The notes below the pieces were generated by a model, which was not told the DNA's origin, searched no databases, and was given only the letters and a program-made list of their open reading frames with translations. A stretch of 64,000 bases of DNA from Silurus meridionalis (Eukaryota > Chordata > Actinopteri > Siluriformes > Siluridae): the NCBI RefSeq assembly GCF_014805685.1, contig NC_060892.1, positions 5,155,990 to 5,219,989 of the forward strand, given 5' to 3'. Shown piece by piece: positions 30,985 to 41,997 of this stretch. Both the position numbers and the translations under genes were made by a program. Numbering within the stretch: position 1 is the stretch's first letter; every line of letters begins with the position of its first letter.

Positions 30985-31135
30985 CTTATCCAAAGACATT
31001 GTCTCATTTACACAACTGAGCACTTAAAGGTTAGGGCCTTGCTCATGGGCCCAACAGTTGAAGAGTGGTGGTGTTGGGATTTGAACTCATGACCATATGA
31101 TTCAAAGTTCAACATCCACTGAACTACCACTTCTC
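30985..31135 (+). repeat. Dispersed teleost repeat
   Basis: It has CACACTTATCCAAAGACATT, GGGCCCAACAGTTGAAGAGT and ATCCACTGAACTACCAC, family as at 20545. Confidence 0.7.
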
Positions 31136-32254
31136 TAAGCATTTGGGTTAGTAGCCTTGTTTGCAAGCTAATGTATGTGGAATAATAGGTGTGCAATTAA
31201 ATTTGGTAATGTTTACTAGCAAACATTGGGGTTAACAATGTACTGTGTCGATCATTATCCAAGTGTGTCAATACACTAGCTAATTTTTGTGTATATAAAA
31301 CTGATTGACACGTTTGTTAGCAGGCTAGAAAATGTCAGGTTACCCGTTAGGTTAACATAAAAAAAATGGATGCAGCTAGTATTACACATTCCTCTGCCTA
31401 AAAGGATTCCTTCCAGGATAAATGACCAAATAAATGTAACTACATAACATACACAAACGGCAAGCAGGCTATCTAACTGCTAGTTAACTACTGTAGCTTG
31501 TGTGAGTCGAAGTTGTCAAGTTCTCAGATTGAGTTCACATTAGCCACACGAGTCAATAAAATAACCTACTCAGCTGGCATTTTGTCTAGAGCTAGCACTG
31601 GCGAAGTTGCTGACTTAGCATGTAATCAGTTTTGCACATAAATTTAATACTGAGAACGTTTCTCTGTAACTGTAGTGATGCATTGAAGACATTTTGCTTT
31701 AACCATTTTTAAAAAGTAGGCTTTTTTTTCTGAAGGACTACTTCAAACTGCTAATCATTACCTCGAATCAGTGGTGCAATCCTCCTGGGTGTGTCCTCCT
31801 GCTATATCTGCTACAGGTTTGAAAGTTTAAAGGTTCCCCTCCATGCCTGACTAAAGTAATGGCTACCAGCCTAAAGGGAGCCATGTGCTAGAGGAACTGG
31901 GGGAGTGTTTCTCATTATGGATCAGCCGTCTGAGAAACAGCTTTTAACAGAGATGACATCAGAGTACGCCGCCTTCAAAGTCAAGCAGCTGTTTCTTAAA
32001 ACGGCACCCTGTGGTTGAGCCTGCAAATCTGAAAAATCAAGCTTTTGCCAGCATGTTTCTGTGCGATGATATTCAGAAACCAGCTGAGTCTTACTTCACT
32101 TATTAAACTGACATTTACTCAGGTTTGTGTCTCACTGACAAAGCCATCAAACAGCTATTAAATATTTGACTTGCTACTCATATCATCACGTCTGTATTAT
32201 CAAGTAACTGTGAATTTTCAACAAGTATAACAATTAATGCCCCTTTATTTGAAC

Positions 32255-32610
32255 TAAGCAAACCAAATCTGCATGACAGTGCTCCTGTGCACAAAGCCAG
32301 CTTCATGAAAATATTCTTTAAATGGGTTGGAGTGAAAGATCTTGAGCACCTTTCTATAGAACTCCGACTGCAACCCAATTAAACACATTTGGGAGGAACT
32401 GGAATGCTGACTGCACCCCAGGCAGCCTCATCTCACCTAAACCAATACCTGACTTTACTAACAACCTTGTAGCTGAATGAGAATAAATCTCCAATATCTA
32501 GTAAACATCTTCCCAGAGAAGTGGGAGTATATTGTACAGAAAATGTGGACCTTTTTATGAAATTTGATGTTCAAAAAGCACATATGAATCTTATTTGTGT
32601 CTGGTGTCCA
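32255..32610 (+). mobile_element. Tc1/mariner-like element fragment
   Basis: It contains GTGCACAAAGCCAGCTTCAT and ACATTTGGGAGGAACTGGAA (transposase-derived) with broken frames. Confidence 0.65.
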
Positions 32611-34007
32611 CACATTTTCCTTTCTCTTGCTGCCAAAGGAGTCTCCAGTGTCAGTCTTCAAGTTTTTTAGCATAACAAGGTCCATAGTTTTTGCCTTGTA
32701 AAGAGAAAGAGAAAAATTCTGCAAACTATTTTAGCCGGTATAGCATCAAAGCTGCAGTGCAGTACTTAAGATACAGCTGTCACACAAATATAGACATGTT
32801 TGCTAGCAAGCATGTAAGCAAGTATAGTTGCAAATACACAATTTTATAAAATTCTAAATCATTGCTATTATATTAAAAAATACTTTGAATTAAAATAATT
32901 GATAATACTTGAATAGTTCAGATAGAGATGTATTGTATAGCTTAAAACCCTAAAATAGTGTCTTTTAATTTCATTAAAAAAGTTAAAGCTAATCAACATC
33001 CTGCTACATGCATCAGCAGACATCTCTGTACTACATAATCAGTGGTGTGTTCTTTTGCTGACTGTGCACTTTGTATATGAATTGTCATTAGTGCATTCAC
33101 TAAGGAACCGTTGCGCTTGACGACTCTGGAGTTTTTTAGCCAGACATAGTTACGCCACTGGCTGCAGCCAACGACTGTACATGTCGCATCCACTGGGAAA
33201 TAACATTGCAACAGTTGATGTTTCAAAATAGTATAGCCTTTCTAGCAGTTCTGTCTATCTTTTACTCTCTGTCTCTTACACACATGCACACACCAGACAG
33301 CTCAGTGGAATTACATACAACATCTAGGGCTAGTGATTTCTACAATCTGTTCGGTCTTAGCTGTGAACCCTGTGAGCTGCCAAAACATTCAAAGGTTCAA
33401 ACAGATGGCTTTTATTTGCACTACTTGTAAATGTTTCTATCGGCTTTGTTGGGTTTAAAGGAAACTGATGCCTTTTATTACCAAATCAACATAGGTGTTT
33501 ATGGTGTTATTTATAGCTGTTTAGCTCAGTAGCTTGATTAGGAATGTGAGTTTTGGATATACAATTGGATGCTGAGTCCGAGATCTTGCTCATGCACATC
33601 TCAAGACGTGTTGGCCGGAAACCACAACTCATTTTCAGTCTCTCTCTGAAAACATAATGTCTTGTAATTAAAGACAGAAAATACTTGGCATTTGTTACAT
33701 GGCAGGATCAGGCACTTGTGTGAGAGCGAGCCATTAAATATCCAGCAAGTGTGTGGTTTTGGTGTGTGTTAATGGTAGCTTGCCAAGATCTATGCTTAGC
33801 CTAGACCTAAGATAGAAACTACAGAGTGCATATGTACAGAAAAGAGGAAAATCATGTTAGATTTTTCCCTATCATATGAGTGCTTCCAGCTCAGGGAGGA
33901 AGAGGGCAAGCTCCGAAATCAGTAAAATCAGTCACCTGCATCTTCTTGAACTGAGGCTCATGCTGTTTAATTGGGCAGTAGAACACCACTGGAGTTCTTG
34001 GAGCAGT

Positions 34008-34145
34008 TCAGATGAGGATAGATTCCCTTTTGAACCTGGTTTCTCTCAAGGTTTCTTCCTCATACCATCTCAGTGAGTGTTTCTTTGCCAAATAGAATAA
34101 ATACAATCATGAAGAAAAAACTTATAGGCAATAAGCTTATACATT
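34008..34145 (+). repeat. Dispersed teleost repeat (core CTCAAGGTTTCTTCC)
   Basis: This partial copy ends next to a SINE. Confidence 0.65.
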
Positions 34146-34154
34146 CTACTTTTA

Positions 34155-34425
34155 ATGGAAGTGGTAGCTCAGTGGTAAAGGCTCTGGGTTAATGATTAGA
34201 CAGTTAGGGGATCAAGCCCCAGGTCAGGGGTTCAAGCCTCAAGTCAGGGGTTCAAGTCTCAGGTCAGGGGTTTGAGCTGCCACTCCTGGGCAAGGCCCTT
34301 AACCTTCTGTGCTTCCTTCTGTGGTTCTGTATCATGGGTGACCCCAGCTTCCTAACATCATTGGGATATGCAAAGGAAGAATTTTACCATGCTCTAAGGT
34401 ACATGTGCATGATGCATGTAGTCTA
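34155..34425 (+). mobile_element. tRNA-derived SINE with amplified B-box segment
   Basis: The A box is GTAGCTCAGTGGTAAAGG. The B-box-bearing 20-bp unit (GGGGTTCAAGYCTCARGTCA) is repeated 3.4 times at 34207-34275, where other copies carry it once. Confidence 0.8.
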
Positions 34426-35599
34426 GAATTAAATAGTAAATTAGTATCCTTGTTTTTTTTTAGAATGGGGCTTATTTCGATTTCAACATATATTCAAACC
34501 AGAGGAATTGGCCTGTGTAGAAAATGTAGATATTTACTTTTGCTTATTTATTTACTAGGTCAGTGAAGTCCTGAGTAGGAGTTACTGACACACTTTATTT
34601 AATGGAGACATTAACCCCTTAAACATCTGACTTATTATTCAGGTTTTGGGATACAATTTTTTTAGTAGCCACTACGCTTTTAGTAATTGAATAATAAGAG
34701 GAAGCGTGAGGAGTGTTGCCTAGCCAGCAGTTTCAGCTGTTAGGTTAAATTTAAAGTCTGCTTATTTCTATAAAGAAACTTTCATTTATAGGAGCATAAA
34801 AAGCATACAGTAACTGAGGTGGGAAAGTCCACTTCTCAAATATTATTTCCCTTTAGGGGGAAAACCTTAAAACTTGATTGTAAAGCATACAACAGAAGAA
34901 GCCCACAGCCTTTTGGAAGCCAAGAACCCTCAATTACGTAACACACCCTTATGGATTTACTGAAGAACTATGTATGCATACTTAAGACTTGCCACAACAT
35001 TGAATTTAACAATAAACAAATGGAAGTTTTTTAAAAACTTGAATTGTTGGTGGATTGCTGTGGCGTAAGAGAAATAAAACCAATTTTATAAGAGAATAAT
35101 CAACTAAGGAGTGGATTTAGTCACTTTAACTTTAGCTTTGGGCTGGATCACATTTCCGCACTGTTGATTATTATTCTTATAACTACTCAACAATTTAAAA
35201 AAGTACTATAATGCAATAAATGAAACATTTCCTGATTTCGAACATGGAGGGTTTCAATCAAAATGTGAAGATTAAAAGTGTGCTTTTTTTGTGTGAGGGC
35301 ATGGATTAAAAGAAAAAGTCTCAACTACTCAGAATTTATATGTAAATATAAAACAATAAATTGCAAGACTGCAGTTACTTTTCACTTCTGAGTATGACCT
35401 CTCTCCTCACTCTGTGACTTCATTACAACATTATAAGGTTCTTTTTGCATTTTTTCCAAGAGTTGCAATTGCAAACACATTCAAAATGTGTTTCAAAAAA
35501 GCTTTTTGCCACAGTGTTTTCAGTGTATGTGTTATGTGTATGTGTGCTCGCATGATCTCTTACATAATACCTTGCATGGTATGTAGCCAAACTGGAACA

Positions 35600-35958
35600 T
35601 GGTCAGACAAGAAAACCCCCCACATGCTCACATATCATCCCCCACTTTGCTCAGGGCCCTGGTCAGAGTGGGATTAAAAATGTCTGGACTCAAAACCATC
35701 CAGCCAATCAGCTTCAGTGTTTTCTCACACACCCACTGACCTGCTCCCCAGAACTTCATGTCTAAACTTTGTGACATTTTCTCTCTCAGTGGCCAGATCA
35801 GGATGGGCTCCTCACTACAGATCAGTCTCCACACTGCGGTTAGCACCACTGCTGTTCCTGCTGGGAAACTCTGCTGCTTTTCCATTGTTCCAGGAGCCAA
35901 AATGTGATATGATCAATTAAATAAACAATGTGGCACTTGGCAAAAAAAAAAAAAAAAA
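35600..35958 (+). pseudogene. Candidate retrocopy with a genomic poly(A) tail
   Basis: Sequence of no recognised identity ends with AATAAA (35920-35925), then 16 nt, then a run of 17 A (35942-35958). That is the spacing of a processed mRNA end. The 5' limit is uncertain and no protein family was recognised in any frame. A LINE 3' end is the alternative. Confidence 0.45.
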
Positions 35959-36740
35959 GAGATAATAATCAAGATGAACTGGACAAGCATTCACTCAACT
36001 GAAATTTATCTGCTGATATTTGTGAAGCATAAATTAATAAATCAAATAAGCAAATAGTGTATGTGCATTTGTATGTACATATCATTGTAAAGATATAACA
36101 CAATAAGTAATAATGACAAAATGTACAAAGATAGATTTTCAGTATAAAAACTTAATTTCTTGATACAATTTTTTTAATTGTCCTGAGATTTAATAGAATA
36201 TAGATAGTTCTATTTAAAAAGAAAAATATTTTAAGATTTCTGCACATGTCAGCAGAAGTACACTTTATTCGTATTGATTTTATATTAATGAATTAATATT
36301 ATTATATTTATAATAATATAAATATAATATTATATTTATAATAATATAAATATAATAATATTATTCTATTAATATAAATATAATAATATTATTATATTTA
36401 TAATATTTTTTATTCACTTTCATATTCGTCTATATATGCATATGTGTGTTTATGTAGGGAAAAGTCTTATTTCTGTAGATGTTATGTATAATTTTTATAC
36501 AAAGATAATTATTGAATGAATACAAAATTAATGAGAGTCTATTTTATACTTTTTTTAATTATAACTAATTGTTTATCAATCGTAAAGTTATTACAAATAT
36601 ATTATTTCTACATAATAATAATAATAATAATTATTATTATTATTCATATTAATATTTTTCTTTTTTTTTCTTAAATATTTAAAATTATTAATTGTGTAGA
36701 ACTAATCAATTATCATGAATTATTTGTCTTCGTGTTCAAT

Positions 36741-36772
<32 letters not shown>

Positions 36773-36830
36773 TCTATTATAAAGTTTTACAGCTCGCGCT
36801 CAAGCAGTGACTGATTAAAAGAAGAGACGG

Positions 36831-36955
36831 GGGCGGGGCGTCGAGGGTTTTGTTTGCCGCTCATGCCACGCCCTTCTCCTCCAAAGAGACCAATCATTTC
36901 ACATCTTATTTGCATATGGGCCAATAGAAAGTGAACATGAAGTTCCTCTTACAGC
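36831..36955 (+). promoter_or_regulatory. lpl proximal promoter (octamer, CCAAT, GC box)
   Basis: There is a GC box (36831-36838), two CCAAT boxes (36890-36894, 36921-36925) and an octamer ATTTGCAT (36908-36915) between them, plus a forkhead-like TGTTTGCC near 36851. A CCAAT box next to an octamer is the known arrangement of the mammalian LPL core promoter. Transcription probably starts around 36950-36965, leaving a leader of about 140 nt. Confidence 0.65.
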
Positions 36956-37100
36956 GTAAAGACGCTCTTATAGCGGCGACTCTTTCAATCCACTGCTGGA
37001 GACCTTCTGGACATCCTGGAGTAAAGTCCTGTTTGCAGTTTCCAACGATCATTTCCTACAAACCCCGAGTAACTATTAAAGCACTTGTTGTAAAGAGAAT

Positions 37101-37206
37101 ATGGGAAAGCAAAACCTTCTTCTGCTCATCACCTGGATGTATTTTCTGAGTCTTGCCTCCAGTTTTTCAACCACAAGTGCTCCAGCAGTGGAAACAAGCA
37201 CATTCA
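37101..37206 (+). CDS. lpl: lpl exon 1 (signal peptide)
   Basis: This exon runs from ATG to a GTAAGT donor and has 35 codons plus one base, with a hydrophobic stretch [14 protein letters not shown]. The leader between the octamer region and this ATG has no other ATG if transcription starts about 40 bp past the octamer. Confidence 0.9.
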
Positions 37207-40200
37207 GTAAGTAGCAATGGTTGTGATTTTATTCTTCTGTTTTACTATTTTCTTTATATTGCAGTAACATGTGATTTGGGGGGGAAAAAGTTTTCCCCTC
37301 TTTCTGGCTGCTGTACATGTAAACTGAGTAAAAATGAAGGGAGGAGCTGAGATGAAAAGAACCAGATTGTGGAGCCCACAGTGCTGAGTCAGTGTGCTGG
37401 GGCCCCATGCATACACTCCTGATTTCATACAAATGCAAGCAAGACATCAAAAGTACAGAAATCTAGTTTAATACTGGAAAATGTTCTTATGGTGTATGCA
37501 AATGAACCAATTTGCAAATGCAAATTTTTACGAATGAACTAAAAGTTTTATTTGAAGCAACTATGTGTGCATTGTGTTACAATTTAAATAATTCTACACA
37601 AAACAAAATTAAACGAGGTCTCCACGAGCGCATGCATGCTACCAAAAATTTTTGCGAATTTCGTTTATTGCCCAGGAGTGTTTGCGAGAGCATTATGTTG
37701 TTTGTATTGTCGTCTTGTTGACGTTGTTTGTCATCTTGTATTGCAGTAGGCAACATCTCAAACAACTCAACAGACTGGATGGTAGATTTCAGTGACATCG
37801 AGTCCAAGTTTGCTCTGAGAACAATCGAGGAACCTGAGGACGATCTATGTTACGTCGTTCCTGGCCAGCGGGACACCATTAAAGAGTGCAATTTCAATCC
37901 AGACACCAAGACTTTTATAGTCATTCATGGCTGGACGGTAAGAGATTAACATTCATGAAGCGATTAAAAGAAAAAATTGAGTGTGAATGTGTTTTTAATT
38001 ACACTGATCACTTGCTCTGTGTTCAGGTCACTGGCATGTATGAGAGTTGGGTTTCCAAACTGGTGACTGCTCTGAAAGAACGTGAGCCAACGGCTAATGT
38101 GATCGTGGTGGACTGGCTGGTCCGGGCACAGCAACATTACCCGACTTCAGCCGCATACACCAAGCTCGTGGGCCGCGATGTGGCCAAGTTTGTCAACTGG
38201 CTACAGGTCAGACAATAAGCTCAGACTCCACCGATCTGTGAATAGATGCAAAGTAGCTGCATATGGACGTTAAATATATAGTTGAATGACCATTATATCA
38301 ATCCAGTAGTATTTAGTGTAGCTTCTATGTAGTTATAACATAATTACATTTATGTCTTTTGCTTTTATGACCACCTACAAACTCTTTGGCATTTCTTAGG
38401 ATCTTCTCATTTATAAGATTTACTACTTTTGCTTGAAAATATATTTCAAAATAATTTTCTAAAGGTTGTATTAATGATCTATCTGTCTGTCTGTCTGTCT
38501 GTCTGTCTGGTTGTTAAATTATTGTATGTAAAACTTAAATATAGAAAATATTAAGCAAATCTCTTTTTGTAAATTATTTTACCTTTGAATGCATTCTTTT
38601 AGTTTGTAAGTGTATTGTGAACTCTTACAAGCTTGAAAACACTCAGCCCCAGATCATGCCCTCTGTTTTGTACTGTGCATCTCGATATTGTAAAAAAAGA
38701 TGATAAATTGTACGTTTAAGTATGTAGTGTTTAACTAGACAGATACATGAAGTAGTAAAGTTTCTCTGAAAGAATTAGTCTGTTTTCAAGGTTCACTGTA
38801 CCCACATTTCCAGGTGAAAGGCTTTGTACGTATTGTAAACGTTGAACGATAAATGGGTTTTCTCCCAGTTTGCAAAAGTTATACTATAAGGTTGATTAGA
38901 AATAGGTTTTCCTCTGTTACACAGTTACATATAAACCATTTTGCTTTGCTCATTTCCGACAGGCCGAGCTGGAGTATCCATGGGAGATGGTTCACATCCT
39001 GGGCTACAGTTTGGGTGCTCATGTAGCCGGCATCGCAGGACTCCTCACGAAGAACAAAGTCAGCCGGATCACAGGTAACTCATCAATATACAGTACATCT
39101 GCCCGGCTGGTCTAAACTAAAAAGTCATTATTGCACTATTAGAGTTATATTAGAGCTCTGATTAATATAGTTTATTGGACTTTTTGTGTGGTTTGTTTTT
39201 TCTTGTGAACTTCATAACTAGCCAGGATCTGTTATTGGTTTCAGATGTACAGTCCTCACTGACATATCTGCATACAGGGTCTTTTTAGTGTAGTTAGTAA
39301 AAATCATACTGTGACTTTCTCTATGTAAGCGATCTGCATCATTAAAAAATATGATTTATATATAAAATTCCATATATTTTCAAATAAAAAAGTGTACATA
39401 GTTTGTTTTTGATGGTATATTGTGTAGTTTGCTCATATGAAAAATGCCAAACTTCAATTATTCCATATTAAATACAGTAATTCTGTAGAGGATTGACATT
39501 GGTGCTGAACAATATATCATTTATTGAACATTATTGCAATAATCACAGAACCACCACCCTGCGAAGGGTCCCAATAGATTATACAATGGCGTTTGGATAA
39601 AAAAATTAATGTCCCTCATTTTGTTACAGCCAGTTTTGCGGTTTGACTGTCAATAATCGTCTGCCATTTTTTTTCCGTAAGGCATGGATCCCGCCGGCCC
39701 GAGCTTTGAGTATGCTGATTCGCAGAGCACACTGTCCCCAGATGACGCCCAGTTTGTCGACGTGCTTCATACAAACACACGTGGCTCTCCGGACCGCAGC
39801 ATTGGCATCCAGAGGCCTGTGGGTCACGTAGACATCTACCCCAACGGAGGGACGTTCCAGCCTGGCTGTGATCTGCAGAACACCATGTTGATGGTGGCCA
39901 CCACAGGGTTGAGAAGTGTGTGCCTTTGAAATTACACATTACTAAATTAGATTATTAAATACAAACTGCTTGTAGCTTATCATGGACTTCCACTTCCCGT
40001 TTTTTTATGCAAATTTTTTTTTTTACAAAATTAGTAATTGTAAATGTAACATGACACGGTAGTAGCAGTGTCACGGTAGAGATAAAAAGCTTTCTTGCCA
40101 TGCAGACAGGATTGGGGGACCAGATATAAAACTTTTTGGGCACAAAAGTTTTTTTGTTTGTTTGTTTTTTTATGAGGAAACACTGGGTTACCTGTGTGTG

Positions 40201-41997
40201 CTACAACTGCATTATTCATTCATTGGGAACTGCTTTATCCTGGTCAATAAACTGTAGAATTTTGGCAAACAAAACCAATTTCATTAAAAAATTCTGCAGC
40301 AGGAGCTGGATTGGACCAGGAGCAGATAAGAGTGGTGACATTTGCTTCAGAAGTGGGTGGGATTGGTCAGACTTTCTGTGGGAGTGGACATGATTTTTGA
40401 AAGTGGAAAGAATTAGTCAAAGTTTCTACAAAATAATAGGTGAAATTTTAGATCAGTCATCAACTGTGTTCCTGTTTTTTTTCTGTTCAATAGACATGGA
40501 CCAGATTGTGAAATGTTCCCATGAGCGCTCTATTCACCTCTTCATCGACTCCCTGGTCAACATGAAGCAGCAAAGCATGGCATATCGCTGCAGCTCCAAG
40601 GAGACTTTCAACAAGGGTGTGTGTCTGAGCTGCCGCAAGAACCGCTGCAACAAGGTGGGCTACGAGGTCAACAAGGTGCGCAACCGCCGGAACACCAAAA
40701 TGTATATGAAGACCAGAGAGATGATGCCGTACAAAGGTAAAACATCAGGCTTGTAGCTTTAGTGTGAATCCTTAGTGCAGAGCTTTGACACGTGAGGTTA
40801 TTAGTAACAGTAATTGGTATTAATATGTTTGAGAAATTAAAAGGCGTGTCTAACAACAGAGGCAACTGCACCAATACAATAATGGCTGCAAGCCAGCTGA
40901 CGCTTCCTTTCTAGATCATTCTGATGACTTCCTGTCACTACCTGGCAGGATTTCCCCATGTCTATTTCTGTTTCTCAACAATTTTTCCATTTGTATTCTG
41001 TACAGTTTTCCACTACCAAGTTAAAGTCCATTTCTTCAGCAAGAGCAAGATAAGCTATACCGACCAGCCCATGAAGATTTCCCTGTATGGCTTCTCTGGA
41101 GAGAAGGAGAACATCCCTTACGTCATGTAAGTCGGATTCTGTTTGCCAGGCCACATACCGAGCAAAGCTGCCTGTCCATGGTGGTGTATTTTATGGTGTA
41201 TGTGTGTTTGATTCGACCATGCAGGCCTGCCATGAAAACCAACACCACCATCTCCTTCTTACTCACTACGGACGTAGACATCGGCGAGCTGCTGATGGTG
41301 AAGCTGATTTGGGAAAAGGACACCATCATCGGCTGGCCCTGGTGGAGCCCGGACACTTTTCACATTCGCAAGCTACGCATCAAATCTGGGGAAACTCAGT
41401 CCAGGTGAATATTAGAGGTGGATTGTAATTCATAGTTATGAAACTTGTTTTGAATGGGGCGTGGCCTGTGTGTTTTTTGGCTCCATTGAAGGAGGCATGG
41501 CCTCAAACTCTAATTTATAAAATTATAATGCATTGTATTGTATTGTATTGTATTGTTAGTGATTATTTGTTACAATTCAGGCAGTTTCAAGCTTGCACAT
41601 TTTTGATACCTTTGTGTCAATGTGCCATTTTTTCAGCAATTTTACCCCTCCTAATATTTTACACGTTTTCAGGGTGATCTTCGTCGCCAAGGAAGGTGAG
41701 TTCTCCTACCTCGCCCGTGGAGGTGAAGCTGCCGTGTTTGTGAAAGGCAAAGAAGCCCAGTCAAGCCACAAAAATGAAAGGTAAACCCTTGGTGATTTAT
41801 TTCCCGACTTACTGTAGCACATCCCGAAAGCTTCCCTCATTTAATGTCAAGCAAAGTGAAAATAAAATGTTAATTAGCCGCAACTATTTTTATATTTCGT
41901 ACTAATAGTTGAATGTGTCATTGTCTTTGACAGATTGCACAAGATGAAGATGCATGGCAGCTCATTCCAGAAGCCTGCCTTAGAAAAAGGCGTTTAA
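37101..41997 (+). CDS. lpl: Lipoprotein lipase
   Basis: This secreted lipase hydrolyses triglycerides of chylomicrons and VLDL at the vessel wall. Ten exons (106/191/180/112/234/243/121/180/108/64 nt) give 512 residues. The start [20 protein letters not shown] is a signal peptide. Features in order: N-glycosylation sequons near the mature N-terminus (NIS, NNS, NST); [11 protein letters not shown]; nucleophile Ser in GYSLGAH (exon 4); Asp in GMDPAGP (exon 5, usually GLDPAGP); a 24-residue lid segment bounded by Cys; catalytic His in CSHERS; heparin-binding basic patch in [10 protein letters not shown]; convertase site RNRR; C-terminal PLAT domain with the lipid-binding GWPWWSP loop. The C-terminal-domain Cys pair of mammalian LPL is absent, and exon 10 codes for 20 residues. 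A tandem lipase copy follows 8 kb downstream. Confidence 0.96.
37747..37937 (+). CDS. lpl: lpl exon 2
   Basis: This exon is 191 nt. It encodes the mature N-terminus [13 protein letters not shown], the Cys-bounded loop [14 protein letters not shown] and [10 protein letters not shown] before the GTAAGA donor. Confidence 0.95.
38027..38206 (+). CDS. lpl: lpl exon 3
   Basis: This exon is 180 nt (same as mammalian LPL), [20 protein letters not shown] ... [16 protein letters not shown] ... FVNWLQ. Confidence 0.96.
38483..38509. repeat. (CTGT)n microsatellite
   Basis: This tetranucleotide run lies in lpl intron 3. Confidence 0.9.
38963..39074 (+). CDS. lpl: lpl exon 4 (catalytic Ser)
   Basis: This exon is 112 nt with the GXSXG nucleophile elbow [16 protein letters not shown]. 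Confidence 0.97.
39682..39915 (+). CDS. lpl: lpl exon 5 (catalytic Asp)
   Basis: This exon is 234 nt, [13 protein letters not shown] ... [20 protein letters not shown] ... [16 protein letters not shown]. The usual Leu before Asp is Met. The donor GTGTGT is weaker than consensus. Confidence 0.96.
40494..40736 (+). CDS. lpl: lpl exon 6 (catalytic His, heparin-binding patch)
   Basis: This exon is 243 nt. It holds the end of the lid (DQIVKC), catalytic His in [27 protein letters not shown] and the convertase-type motif VRNRRNTKM. Confidence 0.96.
41006..41126 (+). CDS. lpl: lpl exon 7
   Basis: This exon is 121 nt, the start of the PLAT domain: [20 protein letters not shown] ... [16 protein letters not shown]. 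Confidence 0.95.
41225..41404 (+). CDS. lpl: lpl exon 8 (Trp-rich lipid-binding loop)
   Basis: This exon is 180 nt, [19 protein letters not shown], then the lipid-contact loop [10 protein letters not shown] and [10 protein letters not shown]. Confidence 0.95.
41531..41556. repeat. (TATTG)n microsatellite
   Basis: This pentanucleotide run lies in lpl intron 8. Confidence 0.85.
41673..41780 (+). CDS. lpl: lpl exon 9
   Basis: This exon is 108 nt, [20 protein letters not shown] then [10 protein letters not shown]. Both Cys that pair in the mammalian C-terminal domain (VIFC..., FVKC) are replaced here by Val and Gly. Confidence 0.92.
41934..41997 (+). CDS. lpl: lpl exon 10 (coding C-terminus and stop)
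   Basis: A TTTGACAG acceptor joins in phase to 20 further codons ([20 protein letters not shown]) and TAA. In mammals the last LPL exon is untranslated. Confidence 0.85.

Larger units (their letters stand above)
18720..36820. other. Intergenic region, repeat-rich, no gene recognised
   Basis: This lies between the divergent tpm4 and lpl promoters. Open frames here are short, lack motifs and mostly fall in repeats. Individual repeats are listed separately. The last 0.6 kb before lpl (36.2-36.78 kb) is extremely AT-rich with nested TATAATAATA-type palindromes and a (TTTA)n run. Confidence 0.6.

Noticed and set aside
39616..39939. 107-codon frame antisense to lpl exon 5
   Set aside because: It is a shadow of the conserved lipase exon with no independent support.
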